From CBDDHT01 sp965228615 (GTDB lineage Bacteria > Pseudomonadota > Alphaproteobacteria > Rhizobiales > Methyloligellaceae): 64,000 bases of DNA. Numbering within the stretch: position 1 is the stretch's first letter; every line of letters starts with the position of its first letter. The DNA lies in NCBI GenBank assembly GCA_965228615.1, contig CBDDHT010000003.1, forward strand, positions 372,001-436,000, in the 5' to 3' direction. Shown piece by piece: positions 62,050 to 64,000 of the stretch. The notes beneath the pieces were generated by a model, which did no database searches, was not told the DNA's origin, and saw only the letters and a list, made by a program, of their open reading frames with translations. A program made the position numbers and the translations under genes.

Positions 62050-62520
62050 TTACCAGCGATAGTGTGAAAATGCGCGGTTCGCTTCCGCCATGCGGTGCGT
62101 GTCCTCCCGCTTTTTCACGGCAGAGCCGCGATTATTGGCCGCGTCGAGAAGCTCACCCGACAAACGATCCACCATGGTGTTCTCGTTGCGGCCGCGGGCT
62201 GCGGAAATAATCCAGCGAATGGCAAGAGCCTGTCGCCGGTCCGGCCGAACTTCAACCGGAACCTGATAGGTGGCACCACCGACACGACGCGATCGCACTT
62301 CAAGTGCCGGCATCACATTGTCGAGCGCCTGATGGAAGAGATCGACCGGGTTCTGCTTGGTCTTCGCCTCCATGACATCCAGAGAGCCATAGACAATGGT
62401 CTCCGCGGCTGACTTCTTACCGTCCTTCATGATGGAGTTCATGAATTTTGAGAGAATCAGATCGCCGAACTTCGGGTCCGGATTGATCACTCTTTTTTCA
62501 GCTCTATGCCGACGGGACAT
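62050..62520 (-). CDS. rpsG: 30S ribosomal protein S7
   Basis: A 156-aa head organiser that contacts the E-site tRNA. MSRRHRAEKRVINPDPKFGD, FMNSIMKDGKKSAAETIVYG, VEVRPDRRQALAIRWI and EANRAFSHYRW are conserved. AGGAAAG precedes the ATG. A non-ribosomal gene separates it from rpsL. Confidence 0.97.
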   Translation of the reverse strand: MSRRHRAEKRVINPDPKFGDLILSKFMNSIMKDGKKSAAETIVYGSLDVMEAKTKQNPVDLFHQALDNVMPALEVRSRRVGGATYQVPVEVRPDRRQALAIRWIISAARGRNENTMVDRLSGELLDAANNRGSAVKKREDTHRMAEANRAFSHYRW

Positions 62521-62586
62521 GTCGTTCTTTCCTAATCTTCGGAGCGTAAAGTCTGTTTGATCGATCCTGCCTCAATCGAGGCCTTC

Positions 62587-62973
62587 TTAACGCGATGTGC
62601 AAACCCACCGCCTCACGGCACAGCCGCTGGCGTTTCTTGCACAGATGTTGATAGCTTTTTGTTCCGCCGCATATCTGGTTGGACCCCAGGCAGCGCCAAA
62701 ACCGTTGCCGCGCCCAACAGCAAGTGCGCCGCAGGCATTACGAAACCAGGTCGCGATACGGCAACCGCCGCTACGCAGCCGACACTCTTCCATTGCGCGC
62801 GTTTCAGCCTGACCGCGCGACCGGTAGTTGAAGGAGTAGCCTTCCGCGCCATTGACTTGCGAGAAAGCGATGGCGCCATGGAAGTCGGCAGAAGCCAAAG
62901 TCGGCACGAGGCCGGTGAACAGCATCGTGGCGAGGATGAGCGCCAAGCGCCCCGATGCGGTTCGTCGTGTCAT
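62587..62973 (-). CDS. Secreted DUF4189 protein inserted in the str cluster
   Basis: A 128-aa protein with a signal peptide (RLALILATMLFTGLVPTLAS, cleavage at ASA) and a DUF4189 domain: FHGAIAFSQVNGAEGYSFNYRSRGQAETRAMEEC, then AWGPTRYAAEQKAINIC. Six cysteines (in EECRL, GGCRI, NACGA, NICAR, SGCAV and WVCTS) suggest three disulfides in the periplasm. Function unknown for the family. Its ATG overlaps the rpsL stop as ATGA, so translation is coupled to S12. rpsL and rpsG are normally adjacent; a secreted protein here is unusual. Confidence 0.83.
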   Translation of the reverse strand: MTRRTASGRLALILATMLFTGLVPTLASADFHGAIAFSQVNGAEGYSFNYRSRGQAETRAMEECRLRSGGCRIATWFRNACGALAVGRGNGFGAAWGPTRYAAEQKAINICARNASGCAVRRWVCTSR

Positions 62974-63341
62974 TTCGGCCGCTTAGCCCCATATTTGGAG
63001 CGGCGCTGACGCCGGTCTGACACGCCCTGGGTGTCAAGCACACCACGAATAATGTGGTAGCGCACACCAGGAAGGTCCTTTACGCGGCCACCGCGGATCA
63101 GCACCACCGAGTGCTCCTGCAGATTGTGGCCCTCGCCAGGAATGTAGCTCGTCACCTCGAAGCCGTTCGTCAGCCGCACGCGCGCGACCTTACGAAGCGC
63201 CGAGTTCGGCTTTTTCGGCGTCGTGGTGTAAACGCGCGTGCAAACGCCGCGCTTCTGGGGACAGGCCTCCATGGCCGGCACCTTGTTCCGCTTCACCGGC
63301 GCTTTGCGCGGCTTACGAATGAGTTGTTGTATTGTCGGCAT
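62970..63341 (-). CDS. rpsL: 30S ribosomal protein S12
   Basis: A 123-aa decoding-centre protein. MPTIQQLIRKPRKAPVKRNKVPAMEACPQKRGVC starts at 63341; the open frame extends 17 codons upstream without homology. TTPKKPNSALRKVARVRLTNG holds the lysine classically linked to streptomycin resistance in the wild-type form, and VKDLPGVRYHIIRG is intact. First gene of the ribosomal block. Confidence 0.97.
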   Translation of the reverse strand: MPTIQQLIRKPRKAPVKRNKVPAMEACPQKRGVCTRVYTTTPKKPNSALRKVARVRLTNGFEVTSYIPGEGHNLQEHSVVLIRGGRVKDLPGVRYHIIRGVLDTQGVSDRRQRRSKYGAKRPK

Positions 63342-63719
63342 ATATCTCTCTGTCCCGACCGCGCCTAATTCGTTGCTCGTTACCAAACACAATCGCTGGA
63401 CTGCCTAAACCCCGCCACCCAATGGCGAAGCGTCGAGCTGCCCAGCTTCTGATACCAGAGGATCTTGCAACACCGCCGGAGCGGCCAGAAGATCTTGTCC
63501 CAGTATTGATCCGGTTATAATGCGGCAGCGTCTAGATCGAACCCGCGTTGCACGTGGCGCGCAACAGCGAGCGGGCCTACCGCCTGCCGCAAAGTGGGCG
63601 AAACATACTGATGCGACCGGACCCCGTCAACCGCAAACTCCAGGGTTTTTTTCTTCGATTTCCCAGGCATGCGCTGACGATCTGCGAGCCCGGCTCATGA
63701 ACGAAAAATCGCGCCCTTG
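63342..63719. other. Intergenic region upstream of rpsL
   Basis: About 378 bases between the divergent rpsL and ArsR-type genes. It must contain the main ribosomal promoter, but no clear -35/-10 pair on the minus strand could be chosen. Open frames here have no protein-like composition. Confidence 0.4.
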
Positions 63720-63743
63720 ATATAACTATATTTCTAGTTATAT
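63720..63743. promoter_or_regulatory. ArsR-type operator palindrome
   Basis: Perfect 9-base arms ATATAACTA and TAGTTATAT around TATTTC, 32 bases before the regulator start. AT-rich palindromes of this kind are typical ArsR-family operators, so autoregulation is likely. The segment also contains TATAAC and TATATAG, which could serve as a -10. Confidence 0.65.
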
Positions 63744-63775
63744 AGTGATGACAGAATCGATGGAGCGCCTTCACC

Positions 63776-64000
63776 ATGAATGACGATCGTTCAACGCCCG
63801 CCAAGCCTCCAGCCTTTGGACTAGAGCCCGATGCGGATGCGGCTGTCGCGGGCTTTTCTGCGCTGGGAAATCAGACAAGGCTCGCTGTTTTTCGCGTTCT
63901 TGTGCGGGCCGGCGCAGATGGCCTTGCGATCGGGGATATTCAGCAGACCCTGGGCGTTCCTTTGTCGACTTTGGCCCATCACCTGTCCGCCCTGGTGGGT
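63776..64000 (+). CDS. ArsR family transcriptional regulator (N-terminal fragment)
   Basis: The first 75 codons of a winged-helix repressor cut by the right edge. The motif FSALGNQTRLAVFRVLVRAG, then IQQTLGVPLSTLAHHLSALV, is the typical ArsR recognition-helix region. GGAG lies 10 bases before the ATG. No cysteine appears in the visible part, so the usual metal-binding CVC motif is absent so far; the effector and target genes lie outside the window. The operator palindrome is just upstream. Confidence 0.8.
   Translation, partial: MNDDRSTPAKPPAFGLEPDADAAVAGFSALGNQTRLAVFRVLVRAGADGLAIGDIQQTLGVPLSTLAHHLSALVG

Overview
The window is a chromosomal segment of an alphaproteobacterium. The evidence is the fused str-S10-spc-alpha ribosomal gene block without rpmJ after secY and without rpsD before rpoA, the gene order rluA-family/crcB/rarA/HtrA/rplQ next to it, an ATP12-family F1-ATPase chaperone (a family of Alphaproteobacteria and mitochondria), and a bufferin-type metallophore operon. 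The order cannot be fixed from sequence alone; Hyphomicrobiales- or Parvibaculales-like lineages are reasonable guesses. No rRNA, CRISPR array, insertion sequence or prophage was seen. There is one tRNA, tRNA-Leu(GAG).

Layout. Positions 1-3195 hold a TroABCD/SitABCD-like metal ABC importer on the minus strand, with a candidate metal-responsive operator and promoter upstream. Positions 3403-8256 carry a TauD-like dioxygenase, a divergent Ig-like autotransporter, hspQ and a GFA-family protein. Position 8257-12975 is a very large secreted CHAT (caspase-like) protein. Positions 13433-16772 hold a complete bufferin operon (precursor, DUF692/MNIO maturase, DUF2063 partner, DoxX protein) followed by a MarR regulator with a cysteine-rich tail. 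Then come an OmpA-like lipid/peptidoglycan anchor, mgtE, a NodB deacetylase and an M20 peptidase, tRNA-Leu, an orphan FliN-like protein and lipB. Positions 22632-28388 contain a second CHAT protein, a VanX-like dipeptidase and a caspase-p20 protein with a C-terminal glycan-binding-like domain.

Positions 28478-31744 look like an operon of pccA, a VOC protein, a gamma-glutamylcyclotransferase and an acylphosphatase. pccB lies about 4 kb away, separated from pccA by a class III cyclase, a cytochrome c, a sulfotransferase, a YbjQ protein and a FitAB/VapBC toxin-antitoxin pair with a palindromic operator. Positions 37340-43942 are housekeeping genes. Positions 44071-63341 are the ribosomal block read on the minus strand from rpsL to rplQ. 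It contains an unusual passenger, a secreted DUF4189 protein translationally coupled between rpsL and rpsG, and three copies of a small hairpin element around rplW. The right edge cuts an ArsR-type regulator preceded by a perfect palindrome.

Themes worth attention: metal handling (importer, bufferin operon, MgtE, cysteine-rich MarR, ArsR); three caspase-fold proteins with signal peptides within 20 kb; and several covarying or palindromic intergenic elements. The most system-like unit is the bufferin operon with its six-cysteine precursor and the neighbouring cysteine-rich MarR protein.
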